Assembly (NCBI GenBank): GCA_050013875.1
Contig: JBEKEK010000042.1
Span: forward strand, 14,353 to 78,352
Direction: 5' to 3'
Source: Trebonia sp050013875
Lineage (GTDB): Bacteria; Actinomycetota; Actinomycetes; Streptosporangiales; Streptosporangiaceae
DNA: 64,000 bases
A program made the translations under genes and the position numbers. Positions within the stretch are counted from its first letter, which is position 1. Every line of letters begins with the position of its first letter. Shown piece after piece: positions 40,043 through 48,537 of this stretch. The notes under the pieces are model-generated. The model was not told where the DNA came from. It did no database searches and saw nothing but the letters and a program-made list of their open reading frames with translations.

Positions 40043-40759
40043 ATGAGGCCTGACCAGACGCTGACCTGGATGCACGACGGCACCGAGCGGCTGCTGGCCG
40101 AGGTGGCCGCGCTGCCCGACCAGGCCCTGGACGCGCCGACCGCGCTGCCCGGCTGGTCCCGCGCCTACCTGCTCGCGCATATCGCCGCCAACGCGGACGC
40201 GCTGCGCAACCTGGTCCACTGGGCGCGGACCGGCGAGGAGCGGCGGATGTACGCCTCAACGCAGGCGCGCGAGGCGGACATCGCCGCGGGCGCTGAGCTG
40301 CCGGCCGCCGAGTTGCGCGCCTGGGCGGCGGCGTCCGCTGCCGATCTTGCCGCCGACCTGGACGCCCTGGACGGCCCCGGGGGAGCCAACGCCGGCTCGG
40401 CCTGGGATGCCAAGATCATCACAGCCCAGGGGCTGACCAGGACGGCCAGCGAAATCCCCTGGATGCGGACCCGCGAGATCTACATCCATGGCATCGATAT
40501 GGCGGCCGGCACCACCTTCGCCGATGTGCCGCCAGACTTCCTGGCCGCGCTGCTCGATGACGTGACCGCCCGCCGCTCGGCCGTGGGCGGCGGCCCCGCC
40601 CTGATCATCGCCGCCACCGACACCGGTGGCCGCTGGGACGTCGCCGGCACCGGCAGCGCGGTCCCGGTCACCGGCCCACTCCCGGAACTGGCCGCTTACC
40701 TGACCGGCCGTCCCGCCCCGTCGCTGCCCGCCGCCCCGGTCCTGCCGCCCTGGCTCTAG
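40043..40759 (+). CDS. Mycothiol-dependent maleylpyruvate isomerase family protein
   Basis: 238-residue DinB-like four-helix protein. MRPDQTLTWMHDGTERLL at the N-terminus, zinc His in LLAHIAANADALRNL, and E-x3-H in REIYIHGIDMAAG match the gentisate-pathway isomerase of Corynebacterium, which uses mycothiol to turn maleylpyruvate into fumarylpyruvate. With the fumarylacetoacetase two genes upstream this gives consecutive steps. ATG 40043 follows AGAAGG; ATG 40016 would add nine residues. Stop overlaps the convergent GNAT gene (CTAG). Confidence 0.85.
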   Translation: MRPDQTLTWMHDGTERLLAEVAALPDQALDAPTALPGWSRAYLLAHIAANADALRNLVHWARTGEERRMYASTQAREADIAAGAELPAAELRAWAAASAADLAADLDALDGPGGANAGSAWDAKIITAQGLTRTASEIPWMRTREIYIHGIDMAAGTTFADVPPDFLAALLDDVTARRSAVGGGPALIIAATDTGGRWDVAGTGSAVPVTGPLPELAAYLTGRPAPSLPAAPVLPPWL

Positions 40760-41283
40760 CCCGTTCGCGCCAGGTTCCTGAGCACTTTCGACCAGCGACG
40801 AGCCTCACCCGGTGTTCGCGGCTCGGGCACAAAGCCGAGCCGCAGATAGGTGCGCACGGCCGGCAGGCGGAAGTCGTCGGTATCGAGCACCGCCTGATCC
40901 AAGCCCGCGGCAACGAAGTGGACGAGTACCCGCCGGGTGACCACCTCGCCCAGGCGCCGGCCCCGCTCGCTGACCCGGGCGCCCACGTAGTGCACATAGC
41001 CCGCCTCCGGGTAGCGGTCGGGCAGGCGGCGGGCAGAGGCGGTGGCAACCACCCCGGCCGGCGAGACGGCCACGTAGGTGGCCTCGACTCCGTTGCCCGG
41101 CGAAAACTCCGCCGCTACCCGTTCCGCGTCCCACCTGTCGCCGAACGCTTCTGACAGCAGTTCGGCAAGCTGCCCATGATCGGCGGGTACCGCCGCACGC
41201 AACGCGTAGCGGGACTCCTGCGGCGGGGCAGGAGGCAAGTCGCTCAGCTCGGGCAGCCGCATGAAAAGCTGTGGCTCGCTCAC
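40756..41283 (-). CDS. GNAT acetyltransferase
   Basis: 175-residue protein from a GTG after GGAGCGGAG. ALRAAVPADHGQLAELLSEAFG opens the fold; the acetyl-CoA loop is ARVSERGRRLGEVVTRRVL, and the end FRLPAVRTYLRLGFVPEPRT is typical of GNAT strand 6-7. Transfers an acetyl group to an amine; substrate unknown. Confidence 0.85.
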   Translation of the reverse strand: MSEPQLFMRLPELSDLPPAPPQESRYALRAAVPADHGQLAELLSEAFGDRWDAERVAAEFSPGNGVEATYVAVSPAGVVATASARRLPDRYPEAGYVHYVGARVSERGRRLGEVVTRRVLVHFVAAGLDQAVLDTDDFRLPAVRTYLRLGFVPEPRTPGEARRWSKVLRNLARTG

Positions 41284-41454
41284 TTCTCCGCTCCCAGGGT
41301 CAACAACTCCATTAACTCACAAATCAGACAGGTCGATCAGGTGCTGCGGGCGAACGTACGAGCACGGCTTGGACACCCAGTGCGCGGGGGAGAGCAAGGG
41401 TGATCGGCCCCAGACGGTCTGGCGACCAGCGCCGCGTAGCGTCATACTGGTGGC

Positions 41455-41715
41455 ATGGGCATCAGGCCCCGGCTGGCCAAACGGGCATGGGCCGCGCTGA
41501 ATAGCGCCGCCCAGTCGCTTGCGGGCCGTGTCGCGCGCTGGCGGCGGCATCCGCCTGACGATTCGGGCGTCCGAGAGCCCCGCCGTCCGCGCCCGACGCT
41601 GCCGGGCTCTGCGGTCGCGCTCGCGGAGCCGCGGATCCGGCGGCGCATTCGTCTCAGGGTGTTCGGGCACCGTGATGACGGCGGCCTTCCGCCGGCCACC
41701 CGGCTGACCGGATGA
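41455..41715 (+). CDS. Hypothetical Arg-rich small protein
   Basis: 86 residues, about a quarter Arg, no family recognised. ATG lies 6 bases after CATACT (41443-41448), the leaderless pattern seen at several genes here, which is the main support. The opposite strand also contains open frames, so it may be spurious. If it is not real, 41284-41759 is a gap with nothing else recognisable. Confidence 0.3.
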   Translation: MGIRPRLAKRAWAALNSAAQSLAGRVARWRRHPPDDSGVREPRRPRPTLPGSAVALAEPRIRRRIRLRVFGHRDDGGLPPATRLTG

Positions 41716-41759
41716 AACCGGTTGAACACGTCCTGCTTCGCGCGTCTGCGTGAGCCCGG

Positions 41760-43721
41760 TCAACGGGGACGGGCGCGGAACCACTCGTCCCTGTCCACCG
41801 GGTCGGGACCGATCCTCGTCCGGACGGGGGACGGGCCCGCGATGGGCGCGTAGTAGGTCACTTCCGAGGTGAAGACCCCTTCGCCGCTGGTCAGCTTGGG
41901 GAGCTGCGCCAGCAGGGGCCGGCGGCTTCTGGTAGGCAGAGTGCCGGTGAGCGCCAGGGCATCGCCGACGGGGGTGGTGCCGGTCATGAGGCCGGACAGG
42001 CGGGCGACGGTTACCGTCACGGTGGGGAGCGCGCTAACGGGGATCTCCAGGCGGAACGTCTCGACCGGCTCACAGACGACGGTTCCCGCCTGCCTGAGCG
42101 CCTCGTGGATCAGCACCGGCGCCAGGTTGCGGAAGTCCGCGCCGACGGATGACACGTTCTTGTTGAACTTCTGGTGCATGTGGCTTTGCCTGGGGCTGTA
42201 GCCCGTGTGCGTGAGCACCACGCGGGCGTCGGGGATCGCCCAGCCAGACAGGCCCTGCGCCAGGCCGGCCCGCACTCCTTCCCACGTCGCGGCGAAGAAG
42301 GCGGGCGGCATCGAGCCGCGCTCGACTTCCAGGTCGCAAATCAAGCCCAGGCCTACGGGCACCGGCTCAACGCGGAACCCAAGCGTCGCCAGGTAGGGCG
42401 TGGTCTTCTCCGGCATGAGGGCGAACGACGCGCCCGTCCCCGTGATCCGTTCGATGTGCACGGTCACCGTGGGGCGGAAGGCGACGGCCACGCCGAACTG
42501 CTCGTCGAGAAGGTCGGCGATTACTTCCTTCTGGACTTCACCGTAGAGGCTGACCGCGATCTCGCCGTGCTCTTCATCGACGCGCAGGTTGATCAGCGGG
42601 TCGGCGTCGGCCAACTCCCGCAGCGCCGCGAACAGCCGACCGCGCGTGGCTGGGTCGACCGGCTCGACCACCGATTCAAGCGCGGGGGCAGGGAACTGGC
42701 GGGTGACCCGGCCAGGGATGGTCTCCCCTACCCAGCTGCCGGTGCGTGCTGCGCTTATCCCGCGTATCCGCGCCACGTCGCCAGCCCGCACGACGTTCTG
42801 CCGGACCCAGCCCTGAGGCGTCGACCGCTCCACGGACGTGATCACGTCGCGTCTGTCCCCCGCGCGGTCCCTGACGCGCAGTTCGCCGCCGAACATGCGG
42901 CAGTGCGCCAGCGTGCCGCGGTCACCGTGCTCGATCTTGTAGATGACCCCGGACGGGTCGCAAGTCGCCGGGCGAGCCCATGGCAGGACGCGCGGCAGCG
43001 TCGTCAGCAGGTCGGGCACGCCCGCTCCGGTTAGCGCCGATCCCGCCGCCACCGGCACCACCGCCCCGCGACTCACCTGGGTCCGCGCGGAGCGCAGCGC
43101 CATCGCCTCGGTGATGCCCGGACCGTCCACGGCGGCGCGAAGCAGCCGGTCATCCCCTGACGTGAGCACGTCGATCACCACCGGGTCGGTCAGCGGGACC
43201 GGCTTGGCTGCCGCGCCCGGTGACCCCGCTGCCAGCACGTCCGTTCGGGGGAGCAGCAGCGCGCCGGAACCCGCCGCGAGGCGGCGGCCAATCTCGGCCC
43301 GCACCCGGTCGGGGTCCGCTCCCTGGCGGTCGATCTTGTTGATGAAGATGGCGCACGGCACAGCGAGGCGCCGCAGTACCCGCCAGAGGACGACGGTCTG
43401 CGGCTGTACTCCCTCTACCGCGGAGACCACCAGCACAGCCGCGTCGAGGACGGCAAGGCTGCGCTCCACCTCGGCTACGAAGTCGGAGTGGCCCGGAGTG
43501 TCGATGAGATTAACCTGAACGTCGCCCACGGCGAAGGACGCCACGTTAGTGCGGACGGTGATGCCACGACGGCGCTCGATGTCCATCGAGTCGGTACGGG
43601 TGGTGCCTGCGTCGACGCTGCCGAGTTCACGGATGGCACCAGCCTCGAAGAGCAGACGCTCGGTCAGGCTGGTCTTGCCCGCGTCAACATGCGCCAGGAT
43701 CCCGAGGTTGAGTGTGTGCAA
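41760..43721 (-). CDS. Ribosomal protection protein, TetM/OtrA type
   Basis: EF-G-like GTPase of 653 residues that in the known family ejects tetracycline from the ribosome. TTG start giving HTLNLGILAHVDAGKTSLTERLLFEAGAI, the diagnostic TetM/OtrA N-terminus; G1 AHVDAGKT, switch I RRRGITVRTNVASF, G3 DTPGHSD, G4 NKID; EF-G domains II-V follow (GYSPRQSHMHQKFNKNVSSVGADFRNLAP is characteristic of Tet proteins). In antibiotic-producing actinomycetes such genes give self-resistance (OtrA). A 7-bp-arm hairpin lies about 80 bases upstream. Confidence 0.93.
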   Translation of the reverse strand: MHTLNLGILAHVDAGKTSLTERLLFEAGAIRELGSVDAGTTRTDSMDIERRRGITVRTNVASFAVGDVQVNLIDTPGHSDFVAEVERSLAVLDAAVLVVSAVEGVQPQTVVLWRVLRRLAVPCAIFINKIDRQGADPDRVRAEIGRRLAAGSGALLLPRTDVLAAGSPGAAAKPVPLTDPVVIDVLTSGDDRLLRAAVDGPGITEAMALRSARTQVSRGAVVPVAAGSALTGAGVPDLLTTLPRVLPWARPATCDPSGVIYKIEHGDRGTLAHCRMFGGELRVRDRAGDRRDVITSVERSTPQGWVRQNVVRAGDVARIRGISAARTGSWVGETIPGRVTRQFPAPALESVVEPVDPATRGRLFAALRELADADPLINLRVDEEHGEIAVSLYGEVQKEVIADLLDEQFGVAVAFRPTVTVHIERITGTGASFALMPEKTTPYLATLGFRVEPVPVGLGLICDLEVERGSMPPAFFAATWEGVRAGLAQGLSGWAIPDARVVLTHTGYSPRQSHMHQKFNKNVSSVGADFRNLAPVLIHEALRQAGTVVCEPVETFRLEIPVSALPTVTVTVARLSGLMTGTTPVGDALALTGTLPTRSRRPLLAQLPKLTSGEGVFTSEVTYYAPIAGPSPVRTRIGPDPVDRDEWFRARPR

Positions 43722-44024
43722 GGGACAACTGCTCCAGGAGTCGGGTCGGGACTGTCAGCGGTGCAGTCGCCGCACTCATCGCGGTTACCCCCTGGAGAAG
43801 ATCGTCACGGACGATCTCAATTACCGCTCAGCCCGGCGTCCCTCCGCAACTGGTTTTCTTGGCGGCGACGCCCGACCATGGACGCTGTCGTTATGGCCTG
43901 CCAAGGGTCGCGCGGTTTGCGAGCGCGTTAGCGTGAGAGGTGAATTCCGTGGATCGTGGAAGCGTATGCCGTGATCAATTCCGCGACGCGATGGCCCAAG
44001 GCTGCCATGGCATAATGCGTGCTC
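43722..44024. other. Divergent intergenic region, tetM-like / APH genes
   Basis: 303 bases between divergent starts. Contains the hairpin GATCGTC-ACG-GACGATC (43800-43816), a GGAG 11 bases from the TTG start of the ribosomal protection gene, and CATAAT (44011-44016) before the kinase gene. No coding sequence recognised. Confidence 0.6.
43800..43816. promoter_or_regulatory. Hairpin/operator upstream of tetM-like gene
   Basis: GATCGTCACGGACGATC, perfect 7-bp arms with a 3-base loop, 79 bases before the TTG start. Could be an operator or part of an attenuator; known tetM genes use leader attenuation. Confidence 0.45.
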
Positions 44025-44918
44025 GTGAAGAAGGCCGACATAACTCCCGGGCTTGTCTCGCGGCTGGTCGCGACCCAGTTCCCGCAGTGGGCTGAGCTGC
44101 CCGTCCGTCCGGTTGATGTCGATGGCTGGGACAACGCCACGTTCCGTCTCGGCGAGCGAATGTCGGTTCGGCTGCCCAGCTCGCAGGCCTACGTAGAGCA
44201 GGTCGAGAAGGAACACCGCTGGCTGCCGATCCTGGCCCCGCAGTTGCCGCTGCCGATCCCTGAGCCACTGGCCAAAGGCAGGCCGGGCTGCGGTTTCCCG
44301 CGGCCGTGGTCGGTATACCGGTGGATCGAGGGCCAGACAGCGGCGGCGGCGGCGGTGGCGAACCTGCCGGAGTTCGCCGCCGACCTGGCCGGCTTTCTCG
44401 CCGCCCTTTACAACGTGGACCCGTCCGGCGGTCCGCTGCCCGGCGCACACAACTTCTTCCGCGGCGTATCACCGGCTTACTACGACGCCGAGACAAGGAC
44501 GGCGCTCGCCGCGCTGCACGGCCAGATCGATACCGACCTGGCCGCCGAGGTCTGGGAGGAGGCGCTGGCAGCCCGGTGGGACGGTCCGCCGGTGTGGTTC
44601 CACGGTGATGCCCAGCCCGGCAACCTGCTCCTGGACTCCTCCGGCGGGCTGAGCGCGGTTATCGACTTCGGCACTTCCGGGATCGGCGATCCGGCGTGCG
44701 ACACGACAATCGCGTGGACGTTCCTGTCCGGGGAGAGCCAGCGCGTGTTCAAGGAGCGGCTGCCGGCTGACGAGGCGACGTGGACGCGCGGCCGTGGCTG
44801 GGCGATCTGGAAGGCGATGATCGTCCTGGTCCGCGCGCTGGACACGGACCCCGACGAAGCCGAGTTCACGAAGAATGTCATCGGCAAGATCATCGATGAT
44901 CACACCGACGCCAGGTAG
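44025..44918 (+). CDS. APH-family antibiotic/small-molecule kinase
   Basis: 297-residue kinase with the family catalytic loop WFHGDAQPGNLLLD and metal motif AVIDFGTSGIGDPACD; the nucleotide-binding N-lobe contains SVRLPSSQAYVEQVEKEHRWLP. The actinobacterial group with this GDPACD pattern is often annotated as aminoglycoside or macrolide phosphotransferase-like; resistance is plausible next to a tetM-like gene but unproven. GTG 44025 is 8 bases after CATAAT (44011-44016), so the transcript is probably leaderless; GTG 44019 is the alternative. Confidence 0.83.
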   Translation: MKKADITPGLVSRLVATQFPQWAELPVRPVDVDGWDNATFRLGERMSVRLPSSQAYVEQVEKEHRWLPILAPQLPLPIPEPLAKGRPGCGFPRPWSVYRWIEGQTAAAAAVANLPEFAADLAGFLAALYNVDPSGGPLPGAHNFFRGVSPAYYDAETRTALAALHGQIDTDLAAEVWEEALAARWDGPPVWFHGDAQPGNLLLDSSGGLSAVIDFGTSGIGDPACDTTIAWTFLSGESQRVFKERLPADEATWTRGRGWAIWKAMIVLVRALDTDPDEAEFTKNVIGKIIDDHTDAR

Positions 44919-45270
44919 AAATGATAAGGAGCTGGCTGGTTCAGGGAAGCCAGGCTGTTACGTCGGGGACATCACGGTGGCAGTGCGCCGGATGAGGTGA
45001 GCAGGCGGTGGCACCTGGGTCGCCGCTACGGAAGGGACCCACGGGCTAGAGGGTCGGGATGAGGCTATTCGGCAGGACGATTTCTCGCGAACGTGATGCA
45101 CCAATGGACGTCGCGATCCCTGCAGGCTTCTTGTAGGGCCCCGCTCCGCTGTTAGCGTGGATCTTGCGTCTTGCGGAATGGCAGTGCTTCAATGGCAGTG
45201 CTTCCTAATACATCGACTAATAGTGTGCTGCTGGCCACGTCCGAACAAGTTGTCTTCTGAGGGGTTCATT
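44919..45270. other. Intergenic boundary of lower-GC insert
   Basis: 352 bases with no convincing gene. GC content falls from about 45100 onward. Holds a perfect 14-bp tandem repeat AATGGCAGTGCTTC (45177-45190 and 45191-45204) about 65 bases before the KAP start, and probably the promoter of the two-gene insert. Confidence 0.5.
45177..45204. repeat. 14-bp tandem repeat
   Basis: Two adjacent perfect copies of AATGGCAGTGCTTC upstream of the KAP NTPase gene, at the left edge of the lower-GC segment. May be a regulator site or an insertion scar. Confidence 0.6.
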
Positions 45271-46578
45271 GTGCTTTTGAGCGATAATCCGATCCCCGGC
45301 GTAGGGGACGATGAGTTTGGGTTCAGGGAACATGCCGGTGTACTGTGTGATGCCATTGCAGATACAACTCAGCTCCCGTTTACGGTTGGCGTTTTCGGCC
45401 CATGGGGCTCAGGCAAGTCAAGTTTTCTCAACATCTGTCGTGATCTTCTCGGGACGCAAGGATTCGTTACCGCTGAGTTCAATCCCTGGAAGTACGACGG
45501 ACGGGAGGAGATCTGGCATGCCCTGATCCAGAGCCTACTTGATGAACTCATCCGGCTTGCCGAGAAATCGCCGAACGATAAGCGGTTGCAGAAAGCGCTC
45601 AAGAAGGCCTGGGAATTGCGGACCGTTGCGGCCTGGCTAATGCTTCGTTCTTCATTGCCATTGGTCACAGGCGGGATTGTCACGAGCGCTGATGTCGGTG
45701 CAGTTCAAGATGCTCTAACGGCAATAAATCAAGAGCAGCACCTCAACTACAGGCACGTCAATGTGTTCGAAAAGGATTTTTCCGACACCGTCCGCGCGCT
45801 TACCAGTCAGCGGCGAATGGTCGTACTCATCGACGATCTTGACCGATGCCGAGGCGAATCCGCACTGCGGGCCCTAGAGGCCTTGCGCCTCTTTACAGGT
45901 GATGCTCCGTGCGTTTTTGTGATCGCCATGGATCATCAGGCCCTTATCGAGGCGGCCTCAGCCCACTTCGGCAACGACGAGGTAAGAGGTCGGAATTACC
46001 TTGAAAAACTAATCAATTTTCCATACTACCTGCCGACGGCGCGCTTCGAGTCCATCAATCGGTCACTCAGGAACCAACTCGAATTTCTCGCTGATGACAC
46101 TACTATCTGGGAACTGATCCGCGCGAATATGGGCGGCAATCCTCGCCGCATCCGACGTTTTGTCAATACATTCAATCTTGCTATCGCCACTTTGGCGCGA
46201 GGTACCAGACCCACAGAGGAAAGGCAGCGGCAGGTAGCCGTACTCTTGATGTTTCGCCAGGAGTATCCCACCTTCTTTGAAATGCTCCGGCGAGATGTAC
46301 ATGTGTGGGCCGAACTAGAAGGTGCCGCTGACAGTAGGGCAGACGGAAACACAGACATGCCCCCACACCTCGCTTCGCTGGTGAAATCAGATCGCGGCAT
46401 CCTGAACGCTATCGCCTCGGTGTCTCCGACTCGAAAAGGTTTCAACTTCCCTCCGCCTCCGACAGAGGCGCAGCTCACGATCTTCACGGAGGCGATGGTC
46501 TTGATGCCCCTTCCACCCCAGCCTCTTGTGGAATCAACGTCGCTTACTACTGGCGTCAGCGCATCAATAGTGCGATGA
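45271..46578 (+). CDS. KAP-family P-loop NTPase
   Basis: 435 residues from GTG 45271, which has GAGGGG at proper spacing. Walker A GPWGSGKSS (residues 43-51), the KAP hallmark FNPWKY (70-75), a short hydrophobic stretch at 118-140 where relatives carry membrane helices, and Walker B VVLIDDLDRC (184-193), then a helical lid region with GNPRRIRRFVNTFN. KAP NTPases occur in phage-defence and membrane-signalling modules. Lower GC and codon choice unlike its neighbours. Its stop shares ATGA with the Hsp70-like gene. Confidence 0.9.
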   Translation: MLLSDNPIPGVGDDEFGFREHAGVLCDAIADTTQLPFTVGVFGPWGSGKSSFLNICRDLLGTQGFVTAEFNPWKYDGREEIWHALIQSLLDELIRLAEKSPNDKRLQKALKKAWELRTVAAWLMLRSSLPLVTGGIVTSADVGAVQDALTAINQEQHLNYRHVNVFEKDFSDTVRALTSQRRMVVLIDDLDRCRGESALRALEALRLFTGDAPCVFVIAMDHQALIEAASAHFGNDEVRGRNYLEKLINFPYYLPTARFESINRSLRNQLEFLADDTTIWELIRANMGGNPRRIRRFVNTFNLAIATLARGTRPTEERQRQVAVLLMFRQEYPTFFEMLRRDVHVWAELEGAADSRADGNTDMPPHLASLVKSDRGILNAIASVSPTRKGFNFPPPPTEAQLTIFTEAMVLMPLPPQPLVESTSLTTGVSASIVR

Positions 46579-48269
46579 ACGGCGCTTCGGGGGATTTGCG
46601 GTGCGCAAAGCACGTGATAGGGCTAGATATAGGCGATGGCGAGAGTACGCTGGCTTGGACTAATACAGGCTACACCAGCCTACCTGAAGTATATCAACGT
46701 CAACGCACGGCAGAGAAAAGCATCCTCACTTGCACTGCCCGCGAAGGTAACGCGTACTTGTTCGGCGAAGAAGCTGTCCTTGCGAAGGACGCAATCCAGT
46801 TCAGAATAAATTTCAAGGAGCACAGGAAGCCGGACGGCGTCATGCTATTCGGACAGGCTCTGCTCAGTGAGTTCTTCGAGGCTAACCCGGCGGTTCAGGA
46901 AGACTGCCTGGTTTTCATCGGACATCCAGCAGGCTGGCCCGGGGACGCAATTCGCTTGTATCAGAGTTATCTGGAACTGCTAGCCCCTTCGGTCTACTTG
47001 CTCTCCGAATCACAATCGGCCATAGTCTACATCAGGGACCGTGACGCCCATCGCTCTGCGGCGCTCGACAATGTCCTAGTCATTGATATTGGTTCTTCCA
47101 CGGTGGACTTCACAGTTGTCGAGCGAATGGTCCCGAGAAATATTTCGGTCGGCGCCGATCTTGGCTGCAGTCAAATCGACCGACAGCTTGCCATGATGGT
47201 CAAGACGGCGCTCGCCGGGAACTCTGACTTTACCGATGCCCTGGCACACAGCGGCGGCGATGATTTCCTGCTCCTCGCGTGCCGAAGAGCGAAGGAGGCT
47301 CAGTTCTCAGGTCTTAGGCCGAGCCTGCTCGATAATCGTTCATCACATGATCCGAACTATGCGACCATTGCGGATATCGGATTCGGCTGGCTCAGAGAAC
47401 AGGACATCCCCGGCTTGGTCACGCAGCCGGATGGGTGGGCCAGCAAGTTTGAGCAACTGGTCAACGAAGTCAGAGGAAAACTGTCTCGAGTACCCGATTT
47501 CGTCATTCTCACTGGCGGCGGATCCCGAATGTCGTTCACCTGGGACATTTGCCAGCTTACATTCCATGAGGCGGCTGTCGAGCGTGATACCGATCCATCT
47601 CTTTCGGTGGCCCGGGGCCTAGCCAGTGCTGGTTGCCAGCGCGTGCATGCCGCCCGGTTCCGCGACGATATCCGGTCCATCGTCACGGCGACTGAGACCA
47701 GCGCATACATTCGCGCTCAGACCGAGACCTCCTTCGCGGCGCTCAAACGCGCTGTATCCGAAGAGATGAAGCGCAAGGACCGCGCGTACTGGCCGAGCCT
47801 GATGACGAATCCTCCAAAGCAGGAGGAGGTCGTCGGGGAGCTCCAAGACTCCATCAACGCTTACCTCGTGCCGCAAGCGCAAAAGATATGTGGGGACTAC
47901 GGAATTGATAGAAGCCTGTTCGCCATCGATTTCGTGCTACCCCAGCTATTGGCGGCAAAAATCGCAAAAAACATTTCTGCCGTCTCTGAAGTGATAGAAG
48001 AACTCGGCGGAGTAGCCGCCACGGTGGCGGCGGATGTATCGTGGCAGGCCATTAAGCACTCAACGAGTAACTCATCGATTCCCGGATTGTTCGGTATGAT
48101 CGTCTTTGAAGGAGGCCTGGAGATTTATAGGCGGAATCGAGATATTAAGAAGCTGCTCGCGGCCGAACTGCCGGTGGACGCGGCCGAGCAGGTCATCAAT
48201 GAAATACTAAGCGCGATGACCAGCGAGATGGACAAGCGGGCCGAAGCCGTGGAGCGGTTCGTGATGTAA
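46575..48269 (+). CDS. Hsp70/actin-fold ATPase
   Basis: 564-residue protein with an actin/Hsp70-type nucleotide-binding domain: phosphate-1 VIGLDIGDGEST, phosphate-2 VLVIDIGSSTVDFTVVE, adenosine motif FVILTGGGSRM. Residues beyond about 380 form a charged helical extension (EMKRKDRAYWPSL, VPQAQKICGDYGIDRSLF) and a small hydrophobic stretch near 490-520, not the canonical DnaK substrate domain. Translationally coupled to the KAP NTPase. Could be a chaperone-like sensor or filament-type partner for it. No DnaJ or GrpE gene nearby. Lower GC content, signs of transfer. Confidence 0.85.
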   Translation: MNGASGDLRCAKHVIGLDIGDGESTLAWTNTGYTSLPEVYQRQRTAEKSILTCTAREGNAYLFGEEAVLAKDAIQFRINFKEHRKPDGVMLFGQALLSEFFEANPAVQEDCLVFIGHPAGWPGDAIRLYQSYLELLAPSVYLLSESQSAIVYIRDRDAHRSAALDNVLVIDIGSSTVDFTVVERMVPRNISVGADLGCSQIDRQLAMMVKTALAGNSDFTDALAHSGGDDFLLLACRRAKEAQFSGLRPSLLDNRSSHDPNYATIADIGFGWLREQDIPGLVTQPDGWASKFEQLVNEVRGKLSRVPDFVILTGGGSRMSFTWDICQLTFHEAAVERDTDPSLSVARGLASAGCQRVHAARFRDDIRSIVTATETSAYIRAQTETSFAALKRAVSEEMKRKDRAYWPSLMTNPPKQEEVVGELQDSINAYLVPQAQKICGDYGIDRSLFAIDFVLPQLLAAKIAKNISAVSEVIEELGGVAATVAADVSWQAIKHSTSNSSIPGLFGMIVFEGGLEIYRRNRDIKKLLAAELPVDAAEQVINEILSAMTSEMDKRAEAVERFVM

Positions 48270-48537
48270 CACAATCCGCCGGGAATACGGCATGCGGACG
48301 GTGGGCAGGATCCGCAGCCCGCCTCGGCACCCGCTGTACCTTTCGTTGGGCAGCGCCGCTGCGCGGCGGCCGGGGGCCAGATCGGGTGGACAACCGTCCG
48401 GTCGTTACGGGACCTTCTGCTCTATGCGCTCAATGCGCGCACCGTGAGCATGGCAAGTAGGAGCGGCCGGTTAGCCCCGCCGTCGCGGCTGGGCTGCTAA
48501 AGCCCAAGGTTGCCGCTCCATGCCCAAGGAGGCTGCC

